Under the pieces are notes generated by a model, which was given only the letters and a program-made list of their open reading frames with translations, did no database searches and was not told the DNA's origin. The position numbers were made by a program, and so were the translations under genes. Below are positions 24,668 through 33,665 of a stretch of DNA of 64,000 bases, in pieces. Position 1 is the first letter of the stretch, and each line of letters opens with the position of its first letter. Origin of the DNA: Ruminococcus turbiniformis (lineage in GTDB: Bacteria; Bacillota; Clostridia; Lachnospirales; Lachnospiraceae). The stretch covers positions 25,455-89,454 of the forward strand of contig NZ_JAJEQX010000015.1 of assembly GCF_020687545.1 (NCBI RefSeq), in the 5' to 3' direction.

Positions 24668-25563
24668 ATGGGAAATGCAAACGTTGCAGTCAATCAATGG
24701 CTGAGCAGCAAAGAAAGATTTGCAGATTTATTTAACGGAACTGTTTTTGGAGGCAAACAGGCAGTCCGCCCTGACGATCTCGATCAGCTCAAAGGAGAGT
24801 CTTCTGTAATCCTTCTGGACAAAGACAAAAAGTCCATCTCCTCCGGAAGATATCGGGATATCACCATGAGATGGAATGCCGGAGCGGATCTTGCCGTACT
24901 GGCAGTAGAAAGCCAGGATAAAATCCACTATGCCATGCCGGTGCGAAACATGGTATATGACAGTTTCAGCTACGCGGAGCAGGTTCGCCGAATCGGCCGC
25001 CTGCACAGAAACCGACAGGAAAATCAGAAAATATCCAAAGAAGAATTCCTGTCCGGATTTCATAAAGACGACAGGATTTTACCGGTTATCACACTGATCT
25101 TCTATTATGATGTAAAGGAGTGGAACGGTGCGCAGGATCTGTATGGAATGATGCAGATGCCGGGAAACTGGAAAATACCGATCAGTTCCGGACCGATTTA
25201 CAGCAGGTATTCGGTATGTTAAAATACAGGAAAGACAAAAACGATCTTCAAAAATATATGCTGGAGCATAAGGCATATTTTTCAAATCTGGACAGTGAAA
25301 GTTATTACGCTGTCAGCGCCTTTCTAAGATCAGATCGGCTGCTGAAAAAGGCGTAGCAGGATATTGCATCAGGGAAGGAGGAAAAACTTGACATGTGTGA
25401 AGCGTTGGAAGAATTATACGAAGACGGAATCGAACGTGGTATTGAACAGGAAAAGAAACGCACCGCCCTCAGTCTGAAGAAAATGGGAATGTCAGAAGAA
25501 CAGATTGCACAGGCAGTAGACCGGGATATCAGCATTGTAAAAGGATGGCTGAACAGCATCTGA
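24668..25563 (+). pseudogene. Rpn family (PD-(D/E)XK) nuclease/transposase-like gene, broken
   Basis: Recombination-promoting nuclease family relative found in many copies in Clostridia. The first part (MGNANVAVNQWLSSKERFADLF, then YRDI, AVESQDKIHYAMPVRNM with the nuclease core) is in one frame to about 25170. A frameshift near the Met-Pro-Gly codons moves the reading to the frame with QQVFGMLKYRKDKN. A TAG at 25354-25356 then interrupts the frame, which continues with EALEELYEDGIERGIEQEKK and a small C-terminal helix-turn-helix-like tail ending at 25563. GGGAGG precedes the ATG. Two lesions make a functional full-length protein unlikely. Confidence 0.8.
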
Positions 25564-25568
25564 CATAA

Positions 25569-25645
25569 AAAGAGATCGGAGCCTTAACCACTGTACACCG
25601 ACGTTTTGCCCGGTTGGTTAACGCTCCGATCTCTCTTCATTTTTA
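25569..25645 (+). terminator. Stem-loop after the Rpn pseudogene, related to the glgD terminator
   Basis: Arms AAGAGATCGGAGC-CTTAACCA and TGGTTAACGCTCCGATCTCTCTT pair closely, with TTTTTACTGTC after them. The arm sequence and the trailing ACTGTC-ATT match the hairpin at 24385, so the pseudogene is bracketed by two diverged copies in the same orientation. Confidence 0.65.
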
Positions 25646-25687
25646 CTGTCGATTTGCCAGGTGAAACCTCCGATTGGAAATATCCGG

Positions 25688-25820
25688 CACATGACAGAGG
25701 ATGTCCCGCAGGGGACCGTAAAACAGCGCCGGCACTTGGCGCGCGTCCTCTGCGCGCTTAGTACCGCTGCGCTGTGTCCCGAACGCAAGTGTGTCCCCGA
25801 GGGATATCCTCTGTCATGTG
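25688..25820. repeat. Large multibranched inverted repeat
   Basis: Perfect 15-bp ends CACATGACAGAGGAT/ATCCTCTGTCATGTG enclose smaller pairs (ACAGCG/CGCTGT, GGGGAC/GTCCCC, GCGCGCG/CGCGC). The 133-base unit could fold as a cloverleaf-like DNA or RNA. It lies in the gap after the Rpn pseudogene, convergent to coaX; no known RNA family was recognised. Confidence 0.6.
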
Positions 25821-25856
25821 AGGGCTTTCATTTTTCTGCCAAATCGCCCGGCATTA

Positions 25857-26624
25857 TCATCTTCTGTTCTTCCGATAAATCACCGCCAGCCCTTTCAGCA
25901 GCAGATCATTATCCAGCACAATCTTCCGCCGGCAGTGGAGCACGATTTTCTCGGCCAGCCCTCCTGTTGCGACTACGGTCACATCTCCATGAAGCTCTTC
26001 GGAAAGCCGGTCAATGATCCCGTCAATCGCGGCGGCCGAGCTGTAGATCGTCCCGCTCTTCATGCACTCCGCAGTATTTTTCCCGATGATATGCTCCGGC
26101 GCCTCCAGGCTGATGCCGCCAAGCTGCGAAGCGTTGGCTGTCAGAGAATCCAGCGACACGCCGATCCCCGGGTAGATCATTCCGCCGATATAGTTCTTGT
26201 TCTCATCAATTACGCACACCGTATTGGCCGTACCCAGATCAAAGATCAGAAGCGGCACCGGGTACTCTGCAATTCCCGCCACAGAGTCCACCACAAGGTC
26301 ACTGCCGAGCTGTGCCGGATTGTCGATCCGGATATTAAGTCCGGTCTTGATTCCCGCGCCCACAACAAGGACTTCTTTTCTTATAATCTTCTCCACCGCA
26401 ATCTTCGCCACAGTCGTAATCTGGGGCACCACGGATGAGATGATGCCGCCCTCAATATCCGACCGCTTAATATGGTAGAGATCAAGCACGTTTTTCAGAT
26501 CGAGCGCATATTCAAGCTCCGTCTTAGTCCTGACCGTGGAGAGACGTTCAACAAAGACGCAGTTCGGACCGTCCATGCACCCGAGTACGATATTTGTGTT
26601 TCCGATGTCTATCGCCAGAATCAT
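25857..26624 (-). CDS. coaX: Type III pantothenate kinase
   Basis: Phosphorylates pantothenate with ATP, the first step of coenzyme A synthesis. The 255-residue ASKHA-fold protein starts MILAIDIGNTN (phosphate-1 Asp6), has GTANTVCVID (phosphate-2 region), LGSDLVVDSVAG (catalytic Asp) and ATGGLAEKI near the end. Length matches the family. It overlaps the ECF S component by ATGA, suggesting coupling of vitamin uptake and phosphorylation. Confidence 0.95.
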   Translation of the reverse strand: MILAIDIGNTNIVLGCMDGPNCVFVERLSTVRTKTELEYALDLKNVLDLYHIKRSDIEGGIISSVVPQITTVAKIAVEKIIRKEVLVVGAGIKTGLNIRIDNPAQLGSDLVVDSVAGIAEYPVPLLIFDLGTANTVCVIDENKNYIGGMIYPGIGVSLDSLTANASQLGGISLEAPEHIIGKNTAECMKSGTIYSSAAAIDGIIDRLSEELHGDVTVVATGGLAEKIVLHCRRKIVLDNDLLLKGLAVIYRKNRR

Positions 26625-27319
26625 GATCTAAAGCCCAGCCTTTCCTTTACATTTTTTCTGAGGAGAACCTTGCCGATGCAGAGCGTAAGCACGCCCGCCA
26701 CGATCGACTCCGGCACTCCGTTGATCGCAATAATCGACAGAATATACATATACACTGCCGACACGCCCGTCGCCGCCACATCGTTGGCCGAAGCATACGC
26801 CTCGCCGAAAAACACGAAGATCAGATTCATGACGAGCAGCGTATTGACAAGAGAGCCCAGCACGCCCGAAAGGATGAGTCCGATATTGGACACGCCTTTT
26901 CTGCGCGTCTCTTCTTTCGCGAACTTCATAACCAGTTTATATACAAAATACGGTACTACGCCCACCAGAATACGCGGGACAAAGCAGATAATGATGCTGC
27001 CGATTCCGCCGCTGACTTCACCGATACTGTAAAACGGCGTGAACACAAAGGACGCGGGGGTCGGGTTTATCGTGTTGTTGATAAAGCTTGTCAGACCGAA
27101 AAGGAATCCGAGAACAGCTCCTTTCTTCGGCCCCATGAGCAGTGAAGCGACAATCACAGGCACGTGAAGGATCGTCGCCCTTGTGAATCCAAGATAGATA
27201 TAGCCCAGATTGGGGGTAAAGGCCATGATGCATATGACTGCACCGAATATAGCCACCTGGACCATACTGATCGTGCTGTATCTGCTTCCTGCAGGTTTCT
27301 TCGTTATTGAATTGTTCAT
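26621..27319 (-). CDS. ECF transporter S component, probably for pantothenate
   Basis: Substrate-binding membrane subunit of an energy-coupling factor importer, 232 residues with about six helices. The first helix follows TISMVQVAIFGAVICIMAFTPN, and LGFLFGLTSFINNT and a long basic loop follow. Translational overlap with coaX and adjacency to coaBC point to pantothenate or a close precursor; this is inference from context. The AAT-type energising subunits are not in the window. Confidence 0.85.
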   Translation of the reverse strand: MNNSITKKPAGSRYSTISMVQVAIFGAVICIMAFTPNLGYIYLGFTRATILHVPVIVASLLMGPKKGAVLGFLFGLTSFINNTINPTPASFVFTPFYSIGEVSGGIGSIIICFVPRILVGVVPYFVYKLVMKFAKEETRRKGVSNIGLILSGVLGSLVNTLLVMNLIFVFFGEAYASANDVAATGVSAVYMYILSIIAINGVPESIVAGVLTLCIGKVLLRKNVKERLGFRS

Positions 27320-27384
27320 GATGATGCCTCCCTGTTATCATTCCCCTTTGGGGATACAATACTTTTGGCGCAGAAATGAAATTC

Positions 27385-28575
27385 TTATCTCATTGCCATA
27401 ATCCGATCAATGATCTGCGAGGCTGTCTCCTCTTTTGACATTTTCCCGAGTGAAACTTCCTCTTTCTCCGTTATGATCGTCACTACGTTTGTGTCTCCTC
27501 CGAACCCGGCTCCGTCAACCCTCAAACTGTTGGCGACAATCATGTCCAGGTTCTTTTTCTTCAGTTTCTGTCTGGAATTTTCCAGCAGATTCTCTGTCTC
27601 CATGGCAAAGCCGCAGAGGAACTGTCCCTCCCGCTTTTCCGCTCCCAGATATGCCAGAATATCATCTGTACGTTCCAGTTCAATCGAGAGCTCCGAGTCT
27701 TTTTTCTTCATCTTTTCGCCGCTCACGTGCTTCGGCCGGTAATCCGCTACAGCCGCAGCCTTGATGATAATATCCTGATGAGCGGACCTCTGCGTAACCG
27801 CCTCAAACATGTCCCGGGCAGATTTTACCGCCACCGCTTCCACAAACTCCGGCGGCTTCAGCGCCGACGGACCTGTCACAAGCGTCACACATGCGCCGCG
27901 CCGCGCACATACGCGTGCAATCGCATAGCCCATCTTTCCGGTAGAATGATTCGTGATATAGCGCACCGGATCAATAGATTCCTGCGTCGGCCCTGCCGTC
28001 ACAAGCACCTTCAGGCCTTTCATATCCTTCTCGCACGCAATCTCCTGAAGAATGTACTCAAGCAGAAGCTCCGGCTCCGCCATCTTTCCGGCCCCTGTGT
28101 CGCCGCAGGCCAGGTAGCCCACAGCAGGGCTGACCATTCCGTATCCATAGTTCTTCAGGATCTTCAGGTTGTCCTGTACGACCGGGTTCTCATACATGGC
28201 CGTATTCATGGCCGGTGCGATCAGCTTTTTGCATCTGCACGCCATAACCGTCGTCGTCAGCATGTCGTCCGCGATCCCGTGTGCCAGCTTCCCGATCACA
28301 TTTGCGCTGGCCGGCGCAATCATGACCACATCGGCCTTTTTCGCGAGAGAAACATGCTCCACGCTGAACTCAAAGTTCCGGTCAAATGTGTCGATCAGAC
28401 ATTTATTGCCGGTGAGCGTCTCAAATGTGACCGGGTTGATAAAGTTGGTCGCATTCTCTGTCATCAGGACGTGGACGTCTGCGTTCAGCTTCTTCAGTGC
28501 GCTTGCCAGATACGCGGTTTTATACGCCGCAATGCTGCCTGTCACGCCGAGCAGGACTGTCTTTCCCTTCAGCAT
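27385..28575 (-). CDS. coaBC: Phosphopantothenoylcysteine decarboxylase / phosphopantothenate-cysteine ligase
   Basis: Bifunctional enzyme for steps two and three of CoA synthesis. The FMN decarboxylase half (about 1-185) has GVTGSIAAYK, active-site His in EHVSLAKK, MNTAMYENP and the Cys of LACGDTGAGKM. The CTP ligase half has LVTAGPTQESIDPVRYI and NHSTGKMGYAIA. Length, 396 residues, is standard. It heads the coaBC-ECF-coaX run, with a 65-base gap to the S component that contains a small CCCC/GGGG hairpin. Confidence 0.96.
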   Translation of the reverse strand: MLKGKTVLLGVTGSIAAYKTAYLASALKKLNADVHVLMTENATNFINPVTFETLTGNKCLIDTFDRNFEFSVEHVSLAKKADVVMIAPASANVIGKLAHGIADDMLTTTVMACRCKKLIAPAMNTAMYENPVVQDNLKILKNYGYGMVSPAVGYLACGDTGAGKMAEPELLLEYILQEIACEKDMKGLKVLVTAGPTQESIDPVRYITNHSTGKMGYAIARVCARRGACVTLVTGPSALKPPEFVEAVAVKSARDMFEAVTQRSAHQDIIIKAAAVADYRPKHVSGEKMKKKDSELSIELERTDDILAYLGAEKREGQFLCGFAMETENLLENSRQKLKKKNLDMIVANSLRVDGAGFGGDTNVVTIITEKEEVSLGKMSKEETASQIIDRIMAMR

Positions 28576-28669
28576 TTTGGTTCTTACCCCCTTTTTTACT
28601 TTTGCGAACCGTTATCCGATCTTTTGTGAACATCCCGCAGTTTTGTCGGGATTGCTCCGGTTCTGGTTC

Positions 28670-28698
28670 ATTATATTGTAAAACAAGGGAAAAATCAA
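28670..28698 (-). promoter_or_regulatory. Promoter of coaBC
   Basis: TTGATT (28693-28698) and TATAAT (28670-28675) with a 17-base spacer on the minus strand. A small TCCCG/CGGGA hairpin lies in the leader. Confidence 0.65.
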
Positions 28699-28795
28699 TG
28701 TACACATTTCACGGAAATCCGCATATTTTGCGAAAAAACGCAGAAACTTTAAACCGTAACACACACATCTTCTGACAAAAAAGGAGTACATCAAA

Positions 28796-29227
28796 ATGAA
28801 CGAATCTACAAGAAAGCTTCTGGAAGAATGCAGTCTGGGCTGCCAGATGGCGGCCGCCGCCTTTGAGCAGGTGTCCGGATTCATCCGGGATTCAGAGCTT
28901 CAGAACCTGGTTGACGATTACACAGAGAAACACAGGTGTCTGGAAGAAGAGGCCGCCGCGCTTCTTGAAAGTTCCGGAAATCCCGAAAAATCTCCGGGGA
29001 TTATGGCCAGCACGTTATCCTGGTTTACGACAGAAATCAAGCTGACTGCGGACAGCAGCAACACTCAGATCGCAAAACTTCTGATCGACGGCTGCAGCAT
29101 GGGAATCAAAACGCTGGGCGAGAAGGCGAACCGGTTTGACGACGCGGAGAAAAGCGTCTCCGGACTGGCGCAGAGGATCATCCGGACAGAGGAGGATCTG
29201 ATGAAAAAGCTGAAAGAATTTCTCTGA
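28796..29227 (+). CDS. Small helical protein, ferritin-like/DUF2383-like
   Basis: A 143-residue, wholly helical, soluble protein of unknown function. Four amphipathic helices are apparent (about 3-30, 32-58, 66-105, 112-142) with Glu and His residues in LVDDYTEKHRCLEEEAA, similar in layout to small ferritin-like or PA2169-type bundles. No definite metal motif pair is seen. AAAGGAG precedes the ATG, and a terminator follows. It is divergent from coaBC and stands alone. Confidence 0.6.
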   Translation: MNESTRKLLEECSLGCQMAAAAFEQVSGFIRDSELQNLVDDYTEKHRCLEEEAAALLESSGNPEKSPGIMASTLSWFTTEIKLTADSSNTQIAKLLIDGCSMGIKTLGEKANRFDDAEKSVSGLAQRIIRTEEDLMKKLKEFL

Positions 29228-29289
29228 TTTCTTTTTCTGATTCTTTTTTCTGATTCCCGGCTGCGTTTTATCTGTCCCTCAGCAAAACA

Positions 29290-29334
29290 GCCCCGTACCG
29301 CTCTTCTTCTGAAAGCGGTGCAGGGCCGTTTTTT
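29290..29334. terminator. Bidirectional terminator between the helical protein gene and cstA
   Basis: 13-bp stem (29290-29302 with 29314-29326, one mismatch and one G-U) followed by TTTTTT on the plus strand; the minus-strand side ends in TTTTG. It sits between convergent genes. Confidence 0.85.
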
Positions 29335-29372
29335 CTTGTATTTTTACGGTATTTCTCTCTCTGTTTTTCTGA

Positions 29373-30848
29373 TTACTGTTTCTTTGCTTTCATTTCCGAA
29401 CGCTTCTTACCGTACCAGATCAGAACAGCCGCGTAAGCAACAGCCGCAACGATACCGATGATATAAGCACCGAACCACGGAATGTTGAATCCGATCTGCG
29501 CGTTCGCGATATATGTAACCGTGACAAACGCATACCATGTTCCCGGGATAAGCGGCATCCATGCGTACTTCGCCCTTCCTGTCTCAAACATCCATACCGT
29601 AATCGCCAGGAATGCGAACAGAGACAGACTCTGATTGGACCATGCGAAGTATCTCCAGAGGATGTTGAATCCGTCTGCGTTGCTCTTTGCAAATACGAGA
29701 ATCACTGCCACAAGGACAAAGATTACTGCCGCAAGTCCCAGTCTTTTCTTCACAGACTTCTGATCCAGATGGAAGGAGTCAGCGATAGTCAGACGCAGCG
29801 CACGCAGCGCGGTATCACCCGATGTAATCGGAAGCACAATAACGCCGAGCAGTGCGATAATTCCGCCAACCGGGCCGAGGATATTTTTACATACAACACC
29901 GATCGTCGCTGTTGCAAGTGATGCGTTCGCTTCCTGAAGTCCCAGGTTGTAAACGCCCATTGCGCCTGCAGCCCATACCATAGCGATAAATCCTTCGATT
30001 ACCATCATGTTGTAGAATGTCATGCGTCCCTGCTTCTCACTCTTCATTGTACGGGAAATGATCGCCGTCTGTGTGGAGTGGAAACCGGAAAGGATACCGC
30101 AGGCAACCGTGATAAAGAAGATCGGGATAAAGTGGTTTGCGCTGAAGTAGTCGCCATACAGAACAGCGCCTGCGTTCCAGTCATCCCAGAGATCTATAAG
30201 GGGATATCCTTTAACAAAGATTCCGATAAATACGCCGATTGCGGAGAAGAGAAGAATCGCTCCGAAGATCGGGTAGATCCGTCCGATGATCTTGTCAATC
30301 GGAAATACTGTAGCAATCAGGTAATATACAAAAATAACGCCGTAGATCACCCATGTGGACACCGAATCCACAGCGCCGTCAAACCCGAACACCTGCGTCG
30401 CCGCAATATCTCCCGGCGTGTAGATAAACACCGCGCCTACAAGAAGAAGCAGAAGACTGCAGAAGATCTGATAAAACGTGTACACACCCTTGTTGCTGTA
30501 CCTGCGGATCATATCCGGCATCTGCGTACCGCCGTCGCGCAGGCAGATCATTCCTGAAAAATAATCGTGCATTGCTCCGCCTATAATGTTTCCGATCGGA
30601 ATCGTGATAAATGCAATCGGTCCGAACAGGATACCCTGAATCGGTCCGAGGATCGGACCTGTACCTGCGATGTTAAGCAGGTTGATCAGGCTGTTCTTCC
30701 AGCCCCTCATAGGGACATAGTCCACGCCGTCCTGTTTTTCGTAGGCAGGAGTTTTCCTGTCATCAGGACCGAATACTTTCTCGCAGAACTTTCCGTAGAG
30801 CGCAGCGCCCACAAAAAGGATCACGAGGCCGATAATGAATGTAATCAT
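29373..30848 (-). CDS. cstA: CstA family carbon starvation/pyruvate transporter
   Basis: Multi-pass membrane importer; E. coli CstA and BtsT carry pyruvate and peptides with protons. The 491-residue protein is the short Firmicute form. The family motif GWKNSLINLLNIAGTGPILGP lies near residue 52 (quoted in part), and GIIALLGVIVLPITSGDTALR near 310 is the second conserved block. AGGAGGG precedes the ATG. It is a single-gene unit with its own promoter. Substrate assignment is by family only. Confidence 0.93.
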   Translation of the reverse strand: MITFIIGLVILFVGAALYGKFCEKVFGPDDRKTPAYEKQDGVDYVPMRGWKNSLINLLNIAGTGPILGPIQGILFGPIAFITIPIGNIIGGAMHDYFSGMICLRDGGTQMPDMIRRYSNKGVYTFYQIFCSLLLLLVGAVFIYTPGDIAATQVFGFDGAVDSVSTWVIYGVIFVYYLIATVFPIDKIIGRIYPIFGAILLFSAIGVFIGIFVKGYPLIDLWDDWNAGAVLYGDYFSANHFIPIFFITVACGILSGFHSTQTAIISRTMKSEKQGRMTFYNMMVIEGFIAMVWAAGAMGVYNLGLQEANASLATATIGVVCKNILGPVGGIIALLGVIVLPITSGDTALRALRLTIADSFHLDQKSVKKRLGLAAVIFVLVAVILVFAKSNADGFNILWRYFAWSNQSLSLFAFLAITVWMFETGRAKYAWMPLIPGTWYAFVTVTYIANAQIGFNIPWFGAYIIGIVAAVAYAAVLIWYGKKRSEMKAKKQ

Positions 30849-30900
30849 ATGTTTTGCCCTCCTTTTCCTTTGATAAGGAAATTATTTAACATACGAATAT

Positions 30901-30929
30901 AGTATAATCATCCCGCCCCGACATGTAAA
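30901..30929 (-). promoter_or_regulatory. Promoter of cstA
   Basis: TTTACA (30924-30929) and TATACT (30901-30906) with a 17-base spacer on the minus strand, about 53 bases before the ATG. Confidence 0.7.
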
Positions 30930-31019
30930 TGATTTATTTTTATAAAATTTTTATTTTCTTTACAATTATATAATATTTCTCCATTAAAAAAGATCAAGAT
31001 TGAAGCCGCGGTTGCAAAC

Positions 31020-31077
31020 GCAGGGGAGGCCCGCATCGCTGTCTGGTCTGCCAAACAGGAAATGGAGCCGCCCCTGC
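31020..31077 (-). terminator. Possible terminator of the MFS remnant
   Basis: Arms GCAGGGG-AGGC and GCCG-CCCCTGC enclose a 36-base loop just past the stop codon. The following minus-strand bases have only a short T run, so efficiency is doubtful. Confidence 0.4.
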
Positions 31078-31098
31078 TGAGGAGTATTGATGAAAACT

Positions 31099-32150
31099 TT
31101 ATTCTTTAACTACGATTTTTGTATTCCAGATGCTTATAGTGGCAACGGTGGCAAGGACGCCAAAGATTACATAACTCATATCCAGAGATCCGGTGGCATC
31201 GGTGACAACACTCATAAGCTGCATTCCGAAAGAGGAAATTAAGGATACGCCGATGGTGATGTAACAGTTGGCGTTCTGGTATTCTCTCGCGCCGAAAGTT
31301 TTCATAATGGCGGAAGGATGCAGATTCGGTGTTCCGCCGGTCATGGAAGCCATGCATACGCCCGCCAGGATGATGAGAATAAAGTTGTCCGCACTGCCAA
31401 AATAGAAGCAGACCATCATAAGGACGTAACCGATACTCAAAATACGGCAGGAGAAAAAGGTGCCTACTTTATCATCGATCCATCCATAAACATAACTCAG
31501 TACGATACCCAGAAGGGACGCAAAAGTCAGGATGGTAAGGGCGGTGGGAGTGGCCACGTTTACCTCGTTCATACGGGAGATAAAGAATCCCATGACCGGG
31601 CCAATAGTTCCGGAGAAAATGCCAAATGTAATTGTCAGTCTCCAGGTATTGGGATTTGTGAGGATATCCTTCATAGTCAGCCGGGGCTTTTGGCGGGTAA
31701 CGGTATTTTCTTCCTTTTTCACGCCGTCCAGAAGACCGTCTACAGTCAATCCCTTTTCTTCAGGAGTGGTCACGGCGAAGATAAAAGTCAGAACAGTAGC
31801 TGCTACGAGGATAGCGCCTACGATAAAATAGGTAAACTGAAAGCCCAGCGCATTCTGCCCCAGAGTGAGCAGAGTCGTAGATGTAGCTGAGTTCAAAGGC
31901 GCAGCAATGGTGACGATACCAAGAACCCGTCCCCGGCTTTTGTTAAACCAGGTGGCGCAGAGCTGAAAGCAAAGCATCTGAATACCATAGGTGGCAAGCT
32001 TTGTGATAAAAATGCCTGCAAAGAATACCATATATGCGGAGTCCGGAAGATTATAGGAAATACCTACCAGGAAAGTTCCGATGGCAGTGGCTGCAAAACT
32101 GATTGTGCCGAACAGCCGGGTTCCGTTTCTTTTTATAAAGCCCTTTTTCC
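31099..32150 (-). pseudogene. MFS transporter, 5' part deleted and fused to an oxidoreductase gene
   Basis: The C-terminal nine or ten helices of an oxalate/formate-antiporter-like major facilitator are intact (GIQMLCFQLCATWF, SRGRVLGIVTIAAPLN, then the second half beginning TMKDILTNPNTWRL). Reading upstream in frame gives GTRLFGTISFAATAIGTFL back to about 32150, where a TAG is met; no start codon, ribosome site or first helix is present. At the same place the oxidoreductase gene ends in MFS-derived codons in another frame. A deletion joining the two genes explains both. A short product from the ATG at 32031 would lack the first helices. Confidence 0.8.
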
Positions 32151-32737
32151 GCGATATCCACGACTACTTTGGCAAAATCCTCATAGGAGATATAGCTCTG
32201 TCCGTCTTTATTTATAAGAGGTTCATCACTCTCTCCGATCAGATACTGACCGGTGTAGGATCCTTCATAATCGAATATTTCAGAAGGGCAGCACATAGTC
32301 CAGAGCACATCCTCTGAGCGGTACAGTTCGTCCAGCCCTTCCTTAAGATTCCTTGAAATCTCCCGAAGAAAGTCCGGAAAAGAAGGAGTCTCATAAATGT
32401 AAACCCGGTGAGTCTTATCGGCAAACAGACTACCGGCACCGCCTACGATGATCAGGTGGATACCGGATCCCCGGGTGAGACGGGCCAGATGAGAGATAGC
32501 CCGTCTGTTCTCTGCGGGATCAGCCTGAAAGCCGCTCCCGTAAGCGCTGATGACGACATCAGCTTCTTCCAGATCCTTTTTATCCAAAAGAAACAGGTCT
32601 TTTTTAAGAACCCGGGCTCTGAAGTCCGGAGAGTTCCCTGACCTTACGACGGCAGTAACCTGATGACCGCCATCAAGCAGACGTTTTACGATTTTCTGGC
32701 CAAGCCGTCCTCCGCCTCCGATTACGATCGTCTTCAT
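32051..32737 (-). CDS. NAD(P)-binding oxidoreductase, C-terminus replaced at a deletion junction
   Basis: Atypical SDR (NmrA/YwnB-like), 228 residues. The Rossmann motif IVIGGGGRLGQKIVKRL opens the protein and YISYEDFAKVVVDIAEKG near residue 200 is the normal end region. The last 20-25 residues, rich in Arg, His and Cys, come from MFS DNA read out of frame. The core is intact, so activity may survive. It overlaps the TIGR04076 gene by ATGA and belongs to the minus-strand run starting at the GH43 gene. Confidence 0.75.
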   Translation of the reverse strand: MKTIVIGGGGRLGQKIVKRLLDGGHQVTAVVRSGNSPDFRARVLKKDLFLLDKKDLEEADVVISAYGSGFQADPAENRRAISHLARLTRGSGIHLIIVGGAGSLFADKTHRVYIYETPSFPDFLREISRNLKEGLDELYRSEDVLWTMCCPSEIFDYEGSYTGQYLIGESDEPLINKDGQSYISYEDFAKVVVDIAEKGLYKKKRNPAVRHNQFCSHCHRNFPGRYFL

Positions 32738-33054
32738 TTTTCTTCCTCCCTGTCCTCTACTCTTTCCAGAAGGAAAATGGCGGGGCGTACGCCATCGGCA
32801 CAGCAGGCGATATGCCGTTCGTCCAGGCCCAGAACCTTACCGCCTCCCACCAGTACATTTACCGGCATAACGAGAGCCTGCCAGGCCATCGCACAGAACC
32901 CTTCCGGCATTTCGTTGCCGAAAATGCCTCCGGTGATAAAAGTCTGCCCTTCTTTAAATACGGGACATTTTTCGGTTACAGGATGATCGCCGTATCGGGC
33001 TGAAAGTTCTTCAAACAATAATGTTTTTAATACAGTAATCTTACATCTTCTCAT
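32734..33054 (-). CDS. TIGR04076 family small protein
   Basis: Cys-rich protein of 106 residues of unknown function. The family pattern is visible: RRCKITVLK at the start, CPVFKEGQTFI, EGFCAMAWQAL and the end CCADGVRPAIFLLERV. Such proteins often lie next to oxidoreductases, and the cysteines suggest metal or cofactor binding. It overlaps the oxidoreductase gene and follows the SDR gene by 17 bases. Confidence 0.8.
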   Translation of the reverse strand: MRRCKITVLKTLLFEELSARYGDHPVTEKCPVFKEGQTFITGGIFGNEMPEGFCAMAWQALVMPVNVLVGGGKVLGLDERHIACCADGVRPAIFLLERVEDREEEK

Positions 33055-33071
33055 TTAATCTTCTCCTTACA

Positions 33072-33650
33072 TCAATATCCGACGCTGGAACTTCCTCCAT
33101 CGATGATAAGAGTCTGCCCCGTGATCATGGCTGATTTTTCCCCGGAAAGGAAAAGGACAGCGTGGGCAATGTCCTCAGGATCCGACAGTCTTCCAAGCGG
33201 AACCGGATTAAGCGCACCTTCAAATTTCAGTTCCTCCATCGCTTTTGTTTTGATTCCTCCGGGAGCGATGCAGTTGACCCGCACGCCTTTATCCGCCCAT
33301 TCTGTGGCTGCCTGCATAGTGAGCGCCGTTACCGCGCCTTTGGAAGCGCTGTAATGGGCGGCTTCCATCCCTTTACGCATGCCGCGGATTCCGGCCATTG
33401 AGGACAGGTTAATAACAGCTCCGCCATGAAACTGCATGGAATACCGTACTGTTTCCCGCATGATAAAAAACATGCCCTTTGCGTTGACATTCAGCATTCG
33501 GTCCCATTCATTTTCTGTAATTTCCAGCGCCGGTTTACCTTGAAGAAGCCCTGCTGCCTGAACAAGGACATCAATTTTTCCAAAATCAAGGATAATGGAC
33601 CGGATGGTTTCGGTGATCAATACATTTTTCCCCTCAAATTCTTTATTCAT
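33072..33650 (-). pseudogene. SDR family dehydrogenase with in-frame deletion of the NAD-binding loop
   Basis: Only 192 residues instead of about 250. The start (MNKEFEGKNVLIT) runs directly into ETIRSIILDFGKIDVLVQAAG, so about 55-60 residues holding TGxxxGIG, helix A and strands B-C are missing; the join lies near 33611. The rest is normal: NVNAKGMFF, INLSSMAG, YSASKGA with catalytic Tyr and Lys, and VNCIAPGG. GGGAGG precedes the ATG and the frame is open, so a protein is probably made but cannot bind NAD(P) in the usual way. Confidence 0.8.
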
Positions 33651-33665
33651 ATCGGCCTCCCAGTA

